Below are positions 45,615 through 56,500 of a stretch of DNA of 64,000 nt, piece by piece. A model generated the notes under the pieces. The model did not search any database. It was not told where the DNA came from and saw nothing but the letters and a program-made list of their open reading frames with translations. The stretch covers positions 62,001 to 126,000 of the forward strand of contig NZ_JAAMPU010000099.1 in assembly GCF_012911565.1 (NCBI RefSeq). The letters are read 5' to 3'. The first letter of the stretch is position 1. The number at the start of each line of letters is the position of its first letter. Origin of the DNA: Flavobacterium silvaticum (lineage in GTDB: Bacteria; Bacteroidota; Bacteroidia; Flavobacteriales; Flavobacteriaceae). The position numbers and the translations under genes were made by a program.

Positions 45615-46436
45615 ATGAGCACACTAAAACTAAAAGACGGAACCGAACTATACTACAAAGACTGGGGAACAGGACAACCACTTGTATTCCATCACGGCTG
45701 GCCTTTGTCCGGAGATGATTGGGATAACCAGATGCAGTTCTTCGTTCAAAAAGGCTTTCGCGTAATTGCACACGACAGACGCGGCCACGGGCGTTCGACC
45801 CAGACTTCAGAAGGTCATGAAATGGAAACGTATGCGTCCGATGTGGCACAACTCACGGAATTCCTCGACTTGAAAAACGCAGTCCACATAGGCCATTCTA
45901 CCGGAGGCGGAGAAGCAATCCGTTACGCTGCCAAATACGGAAAAGGGCGCGTGGCTAAAGTGGTGCTTATCAGCGCCGTTACGCCAATCATGGTCAAGAC
46001 AGATAATAATCCGGATGGAGTGCCCATATCAGTGTTTGATGAGATCCGTGAAAATACGGCAACAAACCGGCCGCAGTATTTCAGGGATTTCACGATTCCT
46101 TTTTTCGGCTACAACCGGGATGGAGCCAAGGAATCACAAGGCGTCCGCGATAATTGGTGGCGTCAGGGAATGATGGGAGGCATCAATGCGCATGTTGCCT
46201 GTGTGAAAGCTTTTTCTGAAACAGATTTTACAGAAGATCTCAAAAGCGTCGATATTCCGGTGCTTGTATTGCACGGAGAAGACGATCAGATCGTGCCGTT
46301 TGAACTTACAGCCGTCAAAGCTGTAAAACTTGTCAAGAACGGAAAGCTGATCTCATATCCGGGATTTCCGCACGGAATGCCTACTACCGAAGCCGCTACG
46401 ATCAACAAAGACCTGCTGGAATTCATCCAGTCGTAA
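45615..46436 (+). CDS. Alpha/beta hydrolase, cofactor-free haloperoxidase type
   Basis: A 273-residue alpha/beta-hydrolase of the non-haem chloroperoxidase/esterase group. The oxyanion region is HHGWPLSGDDW, the nucleophile elbow GHSTGGGEA, the acid Asp in HGEDDQIVP and the catalytic His in FPHGMPTTE. No signal peptide is seen, so it is cytosolic. Members hydrolyse esters and can form peracids; the natural substrate is unknown. It is a monocistronic gene with a strong terminator. The 265-base gap upstream shows no clear -7 box. Confidence 0.93.
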   Translation: MSTLKLKDGTELYYKDWGTGQPLVFHHGWPLSGDDWDNQMQFFVQKGFRVIAHDRRGHGRSTQTSEGHEMETYASDVAQLTEFLDLKNAVHIGHSTGGGEAIRYAAKYGKGRVAKVVLISAVTPIMVKTDNNPDGVPISVFDEIRENTATNRPQYFRDFTIPFFGYNRDGAKESQGVRDNWWRQGMMGGINAHVACVKAFSETDFTEDLKSVDIPVLVLHGEDDQIVPFELTAVKAVKLVKNGKLISYPGFPHGMPTTEAATINKDLLEFIQS

Positions 46437-46459
46437 CAGAAAGTAAATCTTCATAGAGC

Positions 46460-46491
46460 AAGCTGTCAATGCGAGTCATTGGCAGCTTTTT
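46460..46491 (+). terminator. Intrinsic terminator of the alpha/beta hydrolase gene
   Basis: AAGCTGTCAATG pairs with CATTGGCAGCTT (one G-T pair) around CGAGT and is followed by five T residues. Confidence 0.9.
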
Positions 46492-46531
46492 GCATTCCAG
46501 AGGTTTCGGTATAAAAGAATGTGATTTCGTT

Positions 46532-46561
46532 TTTGTGCACTGACAAAAAACCTTATTTTTG
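46532..46561 (+). promoter_or_regulatory. Promoter of pdhB
   Basis: TTTG (46532-46535) is followed after 18 nt by TATTTTTG (46554-46561), a full match to the Bacteroidota -33/-7 pattern, with the start codon 22 nt further on. Confidence 0.8.
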
Positions 46562-46583
46562 CCATTCAAAATTGAGATAATTC

Positions 46584-47564
46584 ATGAAAACAATCCAATT
46601 CCGCGAAGCCATCTGTGAAGCCATGAGCGAGGAAATGCGCCGCGACGAATCGATATATCTAATGGGTGAGGAAGTCGCCGAATACAACGGTGCCTACAAA
46701 GCCTCTAAAGGAATGCTTGATGAATTTGGGCCAAAGCGTGTCATCGATACGCCAATCGCCGAGCTTGGATTCGCTGGTATCGCAGTAGGTTCTGCCATGA
46801 ACGGCAATCGTCCAATCGTGGAATTCATGACATTTAACTTCTCTTTGGTTGGGATTGACCAGATCATCAACAACGCCGCTAAAATGCGCCAGATGTCTGC
46901 CGGGCAATTCCCTATGCCAATGGTTTTCCGAGGCCCGACTGCTTCTGCGGGACAATTGGGCGCAACGCATTCACAGGCTTTCGAGAACTGGTTTGCCAAT
47001 ACGCCAGGTTTGAAAGTGGTTGTTCCATCGACGCCTTATGATGCGAAAGGTTTGTTGAAATCGGCTATCCGTGACAACGACCCGGTCATTTTCATGGAAT
47101 CGGAGCAGATGTACGGCGATAAAGGTGAAGTGCCGGATGGAGAATACACTATTCCACTTGGTGTTGCCGATATCAAGCGCGAAGGAAAAGACGTGACCGT
47201 TGTTTCTTTCGGAAAGATCATCAAAGAAGCTTTGACGGCTGCCGAAGAATTGGAAAAGGAAGGTATTTCGATTGAAGTGATCGATTTGCGTACGGTGCGT
47301 CCGATGGATTATGAAGCGATTCTGACTTCTGTCAAAAAAACAAACAGGCTTGTAGTTTTAGAAGAAGCCTGGCCGTTTGCATCTGTAGCATCTGAAATCA
47401 CTTATATGGTACAGGAACGTGCCTTCGATTATCTTGATGCGCCAATCCAGCGTATCACCACTGCCGATACGCCCGCGCCTTACTCGCCGACCTTGCTCAA
47501 AGAATGGTTGCCGAACGCACAGGATGTAGTCAAAGCAGTCAAAAAAGTTCTGTACAAGAAATAA
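46584..47564 (+). CDS. pdhB: Pyruvate dehydrogenase E1 component subunit beta
   Basis: A 326-residue transketolase-like beta subunit that, with the alpha subunit, decarboxylates pyruvate using thiamine diphosphate. The N-terminal FREAICEAMSEEMRRDE and the segment FMTFNFSLVGIDQIINNAAKM are typical of bacterial PDH-beta, as is PTASAGQLGATHSQ. The alpha and E2 genes are not adjacent, so the complex genes are split in this genome. A clean promoter lies upstream and a terminator downstream, so it is transcribed alone. 2-oxoisovalerate dehydrogenase beta is the closest alternative, but the E1 signature favours pyruvate. Confidence 0.93.
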   Translation: MKTIQFREAICEAMSEEMRRDESIYLMGEEVAEYNGAYKASKGMLDEFGPKRVIDTPIAELGFAGIAVGSAMNGNRPIVEFMTFNFSLVGIDQIINNAAKMRQMSAGQFPMPMVFRGPTASAGQLGATHSQAFENWFANTPGLKVVVPSTPYDAKGLLKSAIRDNDPVIFMESEQMYGDKGEVPDGEYTIPLGVADIKREGKDVTVVSFGKIIKEALTAAEELEKEGISIEVIDLRTVRPMDYEAILTSVKKTNRLVVLEEAWPFASVASEITYMVQERAFDYLDAPIQRITTADTPAPYSPTLLKEWLPNAQDVVKAVKKVLYKK

Positions 47565-47585
47565 GAAATACTTACGTTATATTTG

Positions 47586-47619
47586 AGACTCCGTCGGAAA
47601 AGGCGGAGTCTTTCTTTTT
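47586..47619 (+). terminator. Intrinsic terminator of pdhB
   Basis: AGACTCCG and CGGAGTCT pair around ten bases and are followed by T-rich DNA; it ends 4 nt before the next start codon. Confidence 0.88.
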
Positions 47620-47622
47620 ATC

Positions 47623-50115
47623 ATGGTCAGGAATCTCCTAAGTCTTATATTTTTTCTCCTTACACTATCGGCAATAAGCCAAACCAAAGTCAGCGGAATT
47701 GTGGTTGACGATGAAGGATTGCCGGTTCCATACGCTAGCATCGGTGTTCGTGGAACTACTATTGGGACGGTAACGAATGAAGACGGAAGATTCTACCTCG
47801 AAAGCGACCAGACGTTCAAATCGATAGTCGTGTCATTCGTAGGCTACGATACCAAAGAAGTTCCGTTGCCAAAAGCCGTCAATTACGATTTCAAGATTAA
47901 GTTAAGCGGTGGAAATCAATTGGCCGAAGTAAAAGTCTATACCGGCAAGACGTCCAAAAAGAACAATCCGGCACTCGATATTTTGCGAAAAATCTGGGAG
48001 CGCAAACGAAAGAACGGCCTGTATATGTTCGATCAGTATCAGATGCAGAAGTATGAGAAAGTCGAATTCGATATGAACTCCATCGACAGTGCTTTCAAAA
48101 AGCAGAAAATCTGGAAAGGCATGGAATTCATCTTCGACCATGTCGATACATCGAGCGTTACCGGAAAAACCTATCTGCCCATATTCATCAATGAAAAGCT
48201 CTCAGACGTTTACGGCGACAACAAAACCAACAAGAAAAAAGAAATCGTAAAGGCCAGCAAGAATTCGGGCTTTCAGGGCAACCAACAAATCGAAGCGTTC
48301 ATCAAGGATCTTTATTCCGAATACAACATCTACGACAACTATCTTTTGTTCTTCGACAAGAGTTTTACGAGTCCGTTGTCAAGAACCGGTATCGACGTGT
48401 ATAATTATGTGTTGGCCGATACCGCTTACATCGACAACAAACGCTGCTTTAATATCGTATTCTATCCGCGCCGTCCGAGCGAGCTCACGTTCAAAGGAGA
48501 TTTCTGGGTAGCCGATACGACGTTCGCCATTAAGAAAATCACAATGGCCGCGACCAAAAGTGCCAACATCAACTGGGTCAAGGATATTTACATCGAGCAG
48601 GAGTTCGATGTGGTCAACGATTCGGTTTTCCTGCTGACGAAAGATTATATGATGAGCGACTTTGCGTTCTCGAAGCGCGAAAAGTCCAAAGGCGTCTACG
48701 GCAAACGCACCACCATGTACCGCAACCATAAATTCAATCTCGAAAAGCCCGACGAATTCTATAAAAAAGATGTCAATTACGTGGACGAGAGCATTTATCA
48801 AAAGCCCGATGAATACTGGGACGCCAATCGTTTTGAAGAACTCAACAAAGACGAAAAAGGCGTTTACAAAATGCTCGATACGCTAAAGACGGTCAAGAAG
48901 TTCAAACGCATTTACAATACGGTCGAAATCCTCGGAAGCGGTTATATCAATTACGGCAAGTTCGATTACGGCCCTATTTTCTCCACTTTCGGGTATAACG
49001 ATGTGGAGAAAATACGACTCCGGACGGGCGGCAGGACCTACTTCGGGCAAAACGATCCTTGGCGTCTCGAAGGCTATCTCGCTTACGGTTTCGGCGACAA
49101 CAAATTCAAGTACGGTGCCTCGGGCAAATGGATGATCGACAAAAAAAGCCGCGTCATTATTTCGGCCGGAAACAGGCGTGATGTGGAACAGATCGGGGTA
49201 AGCCTGACGACAAGCAACGATGTCCTGGGCCGTAGTTTCGCATCGTCTTCCCTATTTTCGTCGGGCAGTAACGGAAAACTTACCAATGTCAACCTTACTA
49301 CCTTAGGCATCAGTTTCGAGCCATATAAGAATGTCGTCATTTCTGCGGGCGCTTCCTACCGAACGCTTCGCACGGCATCGGAGACCTTTAGCCTCGATTA
49401 TTACGAAACGTTGCCTACTGCTTCTACACCAGGTGTAATTAAGGGTGATTTGAGCCAGGCGGAATTCAACGTAATGCTGGACTGGACACCGCGTCGCCAG
49501 AACATCGGTTACGGAGTGGAACGCAATATCGTCGATGCGCCGTACAGCCGCTTTTTCGTCAATTTCCAATCGGGGGTGAAAGGGATTCTCGATAGTGATT
49601 TCGACTATCGCAAAGTGCAGTTTTATTTCCGCCAGCCAATTATTATAGGAGCCATCGGACGTTCCTACCTGACCACGGAATTCGGAAAGACATTTGGAAC
49701 CGTACCGCTCGGCCTTATGAGTATCATTCCCGGAAACCAGTCTTATTTCCAGATCGACAATACGTTCCAGAACCTCAATTACTACGAATTCCTGTCAGAT
49801 CAATATGTGACGGTCCATTACGAGCACAATTTCCAGGGAAAACTGTTTGCCCGCGTGCCGGCTTTGCGAAAGCTCAACCTGCGCGAGATTATTGGTTTCC
49901 GCGGTGTGTACGGAACCATTTCAGACGACAACCGGCGCATCAATGCAAGTAATGTGGTCTATCGCGCACCGGAAGATTTCTATTACGAATACGGCTTCGG
50001 CATCGGGAACATATTCAAGGTTTTCCGTCTCGATTTCTCGTGGCGCGGCAACTATTTGGACTTGCCGGATGCGAGGGCTTTTGCGGTTAAGGGGTCTTTT
50101 GGGTTTTATTTCTAG
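47623..50115 (+). CDS. DUF5686 outer-membrane protein with carboxypeptidase-regulatory-like domain
   Basis: An 830-residue exported protein. A signal peptide (about residues 1-20) is followed by a CarboxypepD_reg-like beta-sandwich (VSGIVVDDEGLPVPYASIGV, residues 23-42, to about 105). Then comes a large DUF5686 region predicted as beta-barrel, with many alternating strands and a terminal aromatic (KGSFGFYF). This is a common surface protein of flavobacteria; it resembles TonB-dependent receptors in having the N-terminal domain but lacks a plug domain. Function is unknown. It starts right after the pdhB terminator; its own promoter is not obvious. Confidence 0.9.
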   Translation: MVRNLLSLIFFLLTLSAISQTKVSGIVVDDEGLPVPYASIGVRGTTIGTVTNEDGRFYLESDQTFKSIVVSFVGYDTKEVPLPKAVNYDFKIKLSGGNQLAEVKVYTGKTSKKNNPALDILRKIWERKRKNGLYMFDQYQMQKYEKVEFDMNSIDSAFKKQKIWKGMEFIFDHVDTSSVTGKTYLPIFINEKLSDVYGDNKTNKKKEIVKASKNSGFQGNQQIEAFIKDLYSEYNIYDNYLLFFDKSFTSPLSRTGIDVYNYVLADTAYIDNKRCFNIVFYPRRPSELTFKGDFWVADTTFAIKKITMAATKSANINWVKDIYIEQEFDVVNDSVFLLTKDYMMSDFAFSKREKSKGVYGKRTTMYRNHKFNLEKPDEFYKKDVNYVDESIYQKPDEYWDANRFEELNKDEKGVYKMLDTLKTVKKFKRIYNTVEILGSGYINYGKFDYGPIFSTFGYNDVEKIRLRTGGRTYFGQNDPWRLEGYLAYGFGDNKFKYGASGKWMIDKKSRVIISAGNRRDVEQIGVSLTTSNDVLGRSFASSSLFSSGSNGKLTNVNLTTLGISFEPYKNVVISAGASYRTLRTASETFSLDYYETLPTASTPGVIKGDLSQAEFNVMLDWTPRRQNIGYGVERNIVDAPYSRFFVNFQSGVKGILDSDFDYRKVQFYFRQPIIIGAIGRSYLTTEFGKTFGTVPLGLMSIIPGNQSYFQIDNTFQNLNYYEFLSDQYVTVHYEHNFQGKLFARVPALRKLNLREIIGFRGVYGTISDDNRRINASNVVYRAPEDFYYEYGFGIGNIFKVFRLDFSWRGNYLDLPDARAFAVKGSFGFYF

Positions 50116-50158
50116 ATCGGAAGTTCGTGGTTCGGAAGTTCAAAAGATCGGAAGATAT
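50113..50158. repeat. GGAAG-type repeat block
   Basis: AGATCGGAAGTT, GTTCGGAAGTT and AGATCGGAAGAT occur in tandem, beginning at the DUF5686 stop codon. Same family as 23750-23819 and 43651-43770. Confidence 0.7.
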
Positions 50159-50182
50159 TACACAGCCTAATAGTAATATCTA

Positions 50183-50326
50183 GGAGCTGGTTCCTGCTGC
50201 CCGTTTCAAGCACTCGCGTAAATTCCGGTGGTTTGTAAGCCAAAAAAGGAGCTTCTGCCGTCGCTCTTTTTTGCCAACAACCGCTCGAAATTTCCTGCTC
50301 GCGGCTTTACACTCGCATTAGGGCTA
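50183..50326. repeat. Structured intergenic element, copy C
   Basis: A palindromic element in the gap between the DUF5686 and glycosylase genes. Arms GCCAAAAAAGGAGC (50239-50252) and GCTCTTTTTTGCC (50262-50274) pair; the loop carries TTCTGCCGTC; a second, outer pair is AAATTCCGGTGGTTTG with CAACCGCTCGAAATTT. It starts near GGAGCTGGTTCCTGC and ends in TTAGGGCTAG, like A and B. Confidence 0.75.
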
Positions 50327-50336
50327 GAACATCATC

Positions 50337-50936
50337 ATGAAAGAATCAATAGACTTCTTATCCACCGACAGAATCCTCAAAGCCGTAATCGACACGTACG
50401 GTATTCCGTCCATACCAAAACGCGAACAGGGATTCGCAGCCCTTTGCCATATCATATTGGAGCAACAGGTTTCCATTGCATCGGCAAAAGCCACCTATAA
50501 AAAGCTGGAGAACGAACTCGGCCAACTCACTCCAAAAGTTGTCCTTGAAACACCTGATGAGGTTTTCCGAGCCTGCGGTGTATCGCGCCAAAAAACCACT
50601 TATATAAAAGACCTGGCGCAACGTGTAACTTCTGGTTCACTCGACTTCGAATCGTTCAAAACCAAATCGCCCGAAGAAATTACAACAGAACTTCTCGCCG
50701 TAAAAGGAGTAGGGAATTGGTCGGTTGAGGTCTACCTGATGTTCTGCATGCAACACGAAGATGTATTGCCAATAGGCGATATCGCCATCCGCAGCGCCAT
50801 CAAAGAATTATACGACATTCACGACCCTGAAGAAATGCGTATTCTGGGTGAGAATTGGAAACCATATCGCAGCATGGCATCGTTTATTTTGTGGTATCAT
50901 TACCTCTCAAAACGCAAACGGAAAGACCATCTGTAA
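50337..50936 (+). CDS. AlkA-type DNA-3-methyladenine glycosylase
   Basis: A 199-residue helix-hairpin-helix GPD glycosylase that removes alkylated bases from DNA. The HhH motif is LLAVKGVGNWSVEVYLMF (about residues 121-138) and the catalytic Asp is in PIGDIAIR. It lacks the N-terminal domain of E. coli AlkA, so it is of the shorter type II form. The ATG at 50337 lies 10 nt after element C, which therefore contains or adjoins its promoter. No Ada-like regulator is in the window. Confidence 0.93.
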   Translation: MKESIDFLSTDRILKAVIDTYGIPSIPKREQGFAALCHIILEQQVSIASAKATYKKLENELGQLTPKVVLETPDEVFRACGVSRQKTTYIKDLAQRVTSGSLDFESFKTKSPEEITTELLAVKGVGNWSVEVYLMFCMQHEDVLPIGDIAIRSAIKELYDIHDPEEMRILGENWKPYRSMASFILWYHYLSKRKRKDHL

Positions 50937-50988
50937 TGAATTGAGGGTTTAAATTTTAGAGGGAGCGATAACGTTATAGAAATTTTGC

Positions 50989-50996
50989 TATTTTTG
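50989..50996 (+). promoter_or_regulatory. -7 box of hppA
   Basis: TATTTTTG matches TAnnTTTG and predicts a 5' leader of about 25-30 nt. The upstream -33 is weak. Confidence 0.5.
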
Positions 50997-51027
50997 GCTG
51001 TTAACGTTAAAATAATCTAAACACTTT

Positions 51028-53412
51028 ATGGAAAAATTTATGGTATATGTGCCTATTTTCATGGCTCTCCTCGGCCTGGCTTTCATGTCTGCAAAACGTT
51101 CGTGGGTTCTCAAACAGGACGCGGGTGACGGAAAGATGAAAGAGATTTCAGATTTCATCTATGAAGGCGCACTGGCCTTTTTGAAAGCCGAATATAAATT
51201 GCTTGCACTTTTTGTTGTAGGCGCAAGCGTTGCCTTGGCAGCCATTTCATATATAGTTCCAACTACGAATATACTTATTGTGGTGGCCTTTATTTTCGGA
51301 GCTTTTTTCTCGGCTTTGGCGGGGAATATGGGAATGAAGATAGCCACTAAAACCAATGTCCGTACAACACAGGCGGCGCGTACGAGCCTTCCGCAGGCAT
51401 TGAAAGTCTCTTTCGGAGGCGGTACGGTCATGGGATTGGGCGTTGCCGGTCTGGCGGTTTTGGGCCTTACCGGTTTCTTTATCATTTTCTTCAATTATTT
51501 CATGAAAGGTTCGTGGACTTCGACAGAAGACATGACCGTAGTACTTGAAACACTTGCCGGTTTCTCGCTTGGAGCGGAATCTATCGCCTTGTTCGCACGC
51601 GTCGGTGGTGGAATCTACACCAAAGCTGCCGACGTCGGGGCGGATCTTGTAGGTAAAGTTGAAGCCGGAATTCCGGAAGACGATCCGCGTAACCCGGCTA
51701 CAATCGCTGATAATGTTGGGGATAATGTTGGTGACGTGGCCGGTATGGGCGCCGATTTGTTCGGGTCTTATGTGGCGACGGTCCTTGCTGCTATGGTTCT
51801 CGGAAATTATGTCATCAAAGATATGGGCGGAAAAATCGAAGATGCTTTTGGCGGGATCGGTCCAATCTTATTGCCTATCACGATTGCCGGATTCGGTATT
51901 TTGTTCTCGATAATAGGGACGATGCTCGTGAAAATTTCAAGTAACGACGCCAAGGAAAAACAAGTGCAGGGCGCTTTGAACATAGGAAACTGGGTTTCCA
52001 TTGTATTGACTGCCGTAGCGTGTTTCTTCCTTGTTAAACATATGCTTCCTGAAACCATGAAGATGACTTTCTTTGGTGAAGGCCTTCAGGATATTTCTTC
52101 CATGCGGGTCTTCTGGGCTACGTTGGTCGGCCTCTTCGTAGGTGGAGCTATTTCATCGGTAACTGAATATTACACAGGTCTGGGCACAAAACCAGTGCTT
52201 GCCATCGTCCAGAAATCGTCAACCGGAGCAGGAACCAATGTTATTGCAGGTTTGGCAACCGGTATGATTTCGACTTTTCCAACCGTGTTGCTTTTTGCGG
52301 CGGCAATCTGGGGTTCTTATGCATTGGCAGGTTTCTACGGAGTGGCATTGGCTGCTTCCGCGATGATGGCGACTACGGCTATGCAGCTGGCCATCGATGC
52401 TTTCGGGCCGATTTCCGATAACGCCGGCGGAATTGCAGAAATGAGCGAATTGCCAAAAGAAGTCCGTACACGTACCGATATTCTTGACTCGGTTGGTAAT
52501 ACCACTGCAGCAACAGGAAAAGGTTTCGCGATTGCATCTGCAGCGCTTACTTCATTGGCCTTGTTTGCCGCTTATGTAACTTTTACGGATATCGACGGAA
52601 TCAACATTTTTAAGGCTCCGGTTTTGGCAATGCTTTTTGTGGGCGGAATGATTCCGGTGGTATTTTCTGCTTTGGCTATGAATTCGGTCGGAAAGGCCGC
52701 GATGGATATGGTATACGAAGTACGTCGCCAGTTCAAGGAAATTCCGGGAATCATGGAAGGAACCGGAAAACCCGAATACGGAAAATGCGTCGAGATTTCT
52801 ACCAAAGCTGCGTTGCGTGAAATGATGTTGCCAGGCGTTCTCACTATAGGTTTTCCAATCGCTATCGTATTGATCGGTAAATTGGTTTATGCCGACAACA
52901 ACCAGCTTATCGCCGAAATGCTCGGGGGGTATATGGCCGGCGTTACCGTGTCTGGGGTGCTTTGGGCTGTATTTCAGAACAACGCTGGCGGAGCTTGGGA
53001 TAATGCCAAAAAATCTTTCGAAGCCGGAGTGATGATCAACGGTGAAATGACATTTAAAGGTTCAGATGCACACAAGGCGGCCGTAACCGGTGATACGGTT
53101 GGAGATCCTTTTAAAGATACGTCTGGCCCGTCCATGAACATTCTTATCAAGCTCACTTGTCTGGTTGGTCTGGTCATTGCCCCAATCTTGGGTGGCGGAC
53201 ATACATCTGAAGCAAGAACACCAGAACCGATGGCAGTAGAAATGCCTGCCCAGACTATCGAACACAAAGAGAGCGTGACGATTAAACAATCTATTAAAGA
53301 CGGCATGGCGAAAGCAACTGTCAAAATTTCAAAGGACGGAGTATCAACTGAAAAGGTCTTCACAGGCACAGAAGAAGAAGTAACCGCAAAAATTGACTCC
53401 ATAACGAAATAA
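51028..53412 (+). CDS. hppA: Membrane-bound proton-pumping pyrophosphatase
   Basis: A 794-residue integral enzyme with about 16 helices that couples pyrophosphate hydrolysis to ion pumping. Catalytic motifs are [34 protein letters not shown] and the matching C-terminal [14 protein letters not shown]. The residue pattern NTTAATGKG places it in the K+-dependent group. In helix 5 Glu184 (SLGAESIAL) is present where Na+-pumps have Ser, while the helix-6 Glu is absent, matching what I recall for the Flavobacterium-type H+ pumps. A 70-residue soluble C-terminal extension (after [11 protein letters not shown]) is unusual for the family. Confidence 0.96.
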   Translation: MEKFMVYVPIFMALLGLAFMSAKRSWVLKQDAGDGKMKEISDFIYEGALAFLKAEYKLLALFVVGASVALAAISYIVPTTNILIVVAFIFGAFFSALAGNMGMKIATKTNVRTTQAARTSLPQALKVSFGGGTVMGLGVAGLAVLGLTGFFIIFFNYFMKGSWTSTEDMTVVLETLAGFSLGAESIALFARVGGGIYTKAADVGADLVGKVEAGIPEDDPRNPATIADNVGDNVGDVAGMGADLFGSYVATVLAAMVLGNYVIKDMGGKIEDAFGGIGPILLPITIAGFGILFSIIGTMLVKISSNDAKEKQVQGALNIGNWVSIVLTAVACFFLVKHMLPETMKMTFFGEGLQDISSMRVFWATLVGLFVGGAISSVTEYYTGLGTKPVLAIVQKSSTGAGTNVIAGLATGMISTFPTVLLFAAAIWGSYALAGFYGVALAASAMMATTAMQLAIDAFGPISDNAGGIAEMSELPKEVRTRTDILDSVGNTTAATGKGFAIASAALTSLALFAAYVTFTDIDGINIFKAPVLAMLFVGGMIPVVFSALAMNSVGKAAMDMVYEVRRQFKEIPGIMEGTGKPEYGKCVEISTKAALREMMLPGVLTIGFPIAIVLIGKLVYADNNQLIAEMLGGYMAGVTVSGVLWAVFQNNAGGAWDNAKKSFEAGVMINGEMTFKGSDAHKAAVTGDTVGDPFKDTSGPSMNILIKLTCLVGLVIAPILGGGHTSEARTPEPMAVEMPAQTIEHKESVTIKQSIKDGMAKATVKISKDGVSTEKVFTGTEEEVTAKIDSITK

Positions 53413-53432
53413 TCATGTTGTGTTGACAAAAT

Positions 53433-53466
53433 AAAAAGGAGCGAACAAACAGTTTGCTCCTTTTTT
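53433..53466 (+). terminator. Intrinsic terminator of hppA
   Basis: AAAAAGGAGC and GCTCCTTTTTT pair, with GAAC/GTTT extending the stem, followed by T residues. Confidence 0.92.
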
Positions 53467-53505
53467 ATTTCTACATTTAAGGATCCATTAACATTACACA
53501 CAACT

Positions 53506-56500
53506 ATGATTACAAAATTCACCAAAATTTTTGGTGCCACACTGCTATTGCTCAGTGGCGCCAGTTTCGGGCAAAAAGATGTAAAGCCCCAAACCTGTTT
53601 TACCGATCAGTTGCTTGAACAGCAGCTCAAGGACAATCCGGAATTACAATCACGGATTGATTATGTAGAAAAGCAAGTGTTTGAGAAAACACAGCTGCAA
53701 CGCTCCAACAGGGCTGTTCCCGACCCGCCGGCTCCGCTTATTACGATTCCCGTTGTGGTTTACGTGATTTCCGATCCTGCAGATCCTGCCTCAAACCTGT
53801 CGGACGATAGGGTCAATTCGCAATTGGCGGCTCTCAATACAAAATTCAATGGCTATGGCGTAAAGTTTTGTCTTGCGACCAAAGCCGGTACATCCAACAT
53901 TCCTACTCCTTCAGGTGGGACACAGACCGTACCGGGAATCATTCATGTATCTAATGCAGCCTTATCTAACCACGACCAGGCAACCGAGCAAATGTCGCTG
54001 GTCAATCTGGCAGGTGTATCGGTAACACGCGAACGCTATCTTCGTATCTGGGTGGTAAATACGATAAATGGAGCTTCTAATATCAACGCTTATGCAACCT
54101 ATCCGTTTTCGCCTGGCGTATTTGATGGTGTCGTTATCAAAGCCAATGTGTTCGGAAATGCTGCCGATCCGCTTTGCAGCTGTAGTTCAGGGATGTTCGC
54201 TACATACGACCAGGGAGAAGTGTTGGTGCATGAAGTAGGTCATTACTTCGGGCTTTACCATACATTCCATCAGGGTTGCTCGGGCACCACTACCGCAGAT
54301 TGTTCGACCTTGGGCGATAAGGTGTGCGATACGCCTCCGGTTGCCGCGCCTAATTACAACTGTGTAGCCAATATCAATACCTGTACGGAAACGCCGACAG
54401 ATTCTGCGGATAAAATCCATAATTACATGGATTACGGGAATAACGATTGTACCGACAGTTTTACGACTGGACAGAAAAACCGTATGTTGACCATGTTGAG
54501 CCAGAATCGCCCGACGCTCTATTCTACCGACAATATCATTTATACACAGACCTGTGGTTCTGCAAACCTGGTTTCATCGACGTTTACACCCAGTACGTAC
54601 CAACCATGCGCCGGAGCCGGGAATGAGGTTACTTTTACCTCTCTTGGTGCAGCAGGTACTACTTATTCATGGAATTTCGGTGATGGGGCTACCGCTACCG
54701 GAGCTACGGCAAGCCATGCTTTTGCGGCATTGGCAGTTCCGTATAACGTTACTTTGACGGCGACCAATCCATCCGTAGGCTCTTCCACGACGACCATTCA
54801 GATCTTTGTGGTGAATTGCCAGCCAATCACGCAAAATTCACATTGGTACGTAAGCCAGGGTGCAGGCTTAAAATTTAGTACGGGAGTTCCTGTTTTTGAC
54901 CCGGCGTTTGTCAATAGCTTTAACTGCAACGGAAAAATGGTATCTCAATGTGACGCGTCGGGGAACCTGTTATTTTATGCTAACAACACAAGGATATTTA
55001 ACGCCAGCCACGCTACACTTGCTATATCCGCTACGGGAGACAGCGGATTCGAGCCTGCCATAGCTTGCGTGCCAGATCCTGCGAACAATGGTAAATATTA
55101 TATTTTCACCAACGCGAATGTGGTTTCGCCTGACGTTATAAACGGATTGCGCTATTCCATCGTCGCCACAAGCGGAACTGTATCGGTTCAGAATTACAAA
55201 CTTCCGGTGACACAGCCCGCTACCGGTTACAACTACAATTCGACCGACGGTGCCATATTGGGTGTTTCTGGTGTCGCCGCGATTCAAAACTGTAACGGAT
55301 ATTGGATACTCACTACAATAAGGAACGGCACATCGGTTTACATCGCAACCTATTCGTTGACCGCTTCCGGCCTTTCGTTCGTATCAAGCAGCCCTACTTT
55401 TATAGATAACTTATACACGAATGTCCGATTTATTAAAGTGGCTCCGAACGGAAACAAGGTTTATGTAGGTAATACGTATGGAACCTCATCCGGCTATGTT
55501 TTCGACTTCGATAAAGTCACAGGTAAATGTTCAGATTCAGTAATCATTCCGGGCGATTCTTCTTATGGAGGATCTACATTCAGCCCGGACTCCAACCTGC
55601 TATACACTGCCGAAAATACAAATAGAGGGATATATCAGTTTTCGCTTAATGCGGCCAACGTTGGTTCTACAAAAAAACTGGTTGGTACAACAGATACCTT
55701 TACACCAGGAAATATGCAATTGGGGCCTGACGGAAAAATCTACATCGCCTTAAGTTTCCAGATGAAACTGGGAGTGATTCACAATCCTAATGCAAGGGTC
55801 TCAGAAACATCGCCCAATGCCTGCTATTTTAGCCTCAACGGTCCTCAGAAAACATCAGGGGTTGCTATATCGTTAGGCTTGCCGCACATGCTTGATGCCC
55901 GATTGGCCACAGCTTATCCTTCAGCCTCCGCAGACAAAATGTCGGCTTACCTTGTAGGATGTAACCAGTATAAATTCTTCGCCAACATTTGTACCGGTGG
56001 CTTCCTTTGGAAATTCAAGAATGTCGGGACAAACGTAACGGTAACTTCTACCGCCAACACGCCTGTATATACATTCCCGCAATCAGGTACCTATGAAGTG
56101 ACACTGCAGTTTGCCTCGAACCCGACCTATGTATTGTCTACCAAAACGTTCACGATTTCCGCTCCGGCGACACCTCAGATTTTAGGAAGCAATTCTGCCT
56201 GTACGACCCTGGCGAATAATTCCTCAACCAACAATTCGGTAGTGCTTTTAGCCGGACAGACTGCATCCTGGGCTATAACGGGAGGCGCGGGCACGATTTC
56301 CGGCGCTTCGAACCAGAGCGATGTCACTGTGGCCTGGACGACACTTCCGGGTACGCTCACCCTTACCGTACAGGATGCGTCTGGCTGTACGGTAACAGCT
56401 ACGCGTACGATTACTTCTGTATGCCAGTGTGATTGCCTTTCCACCATTTATTTTACAAATTCACTTCCGTTTAACGGAAATACACAGTTTACCATACAAA

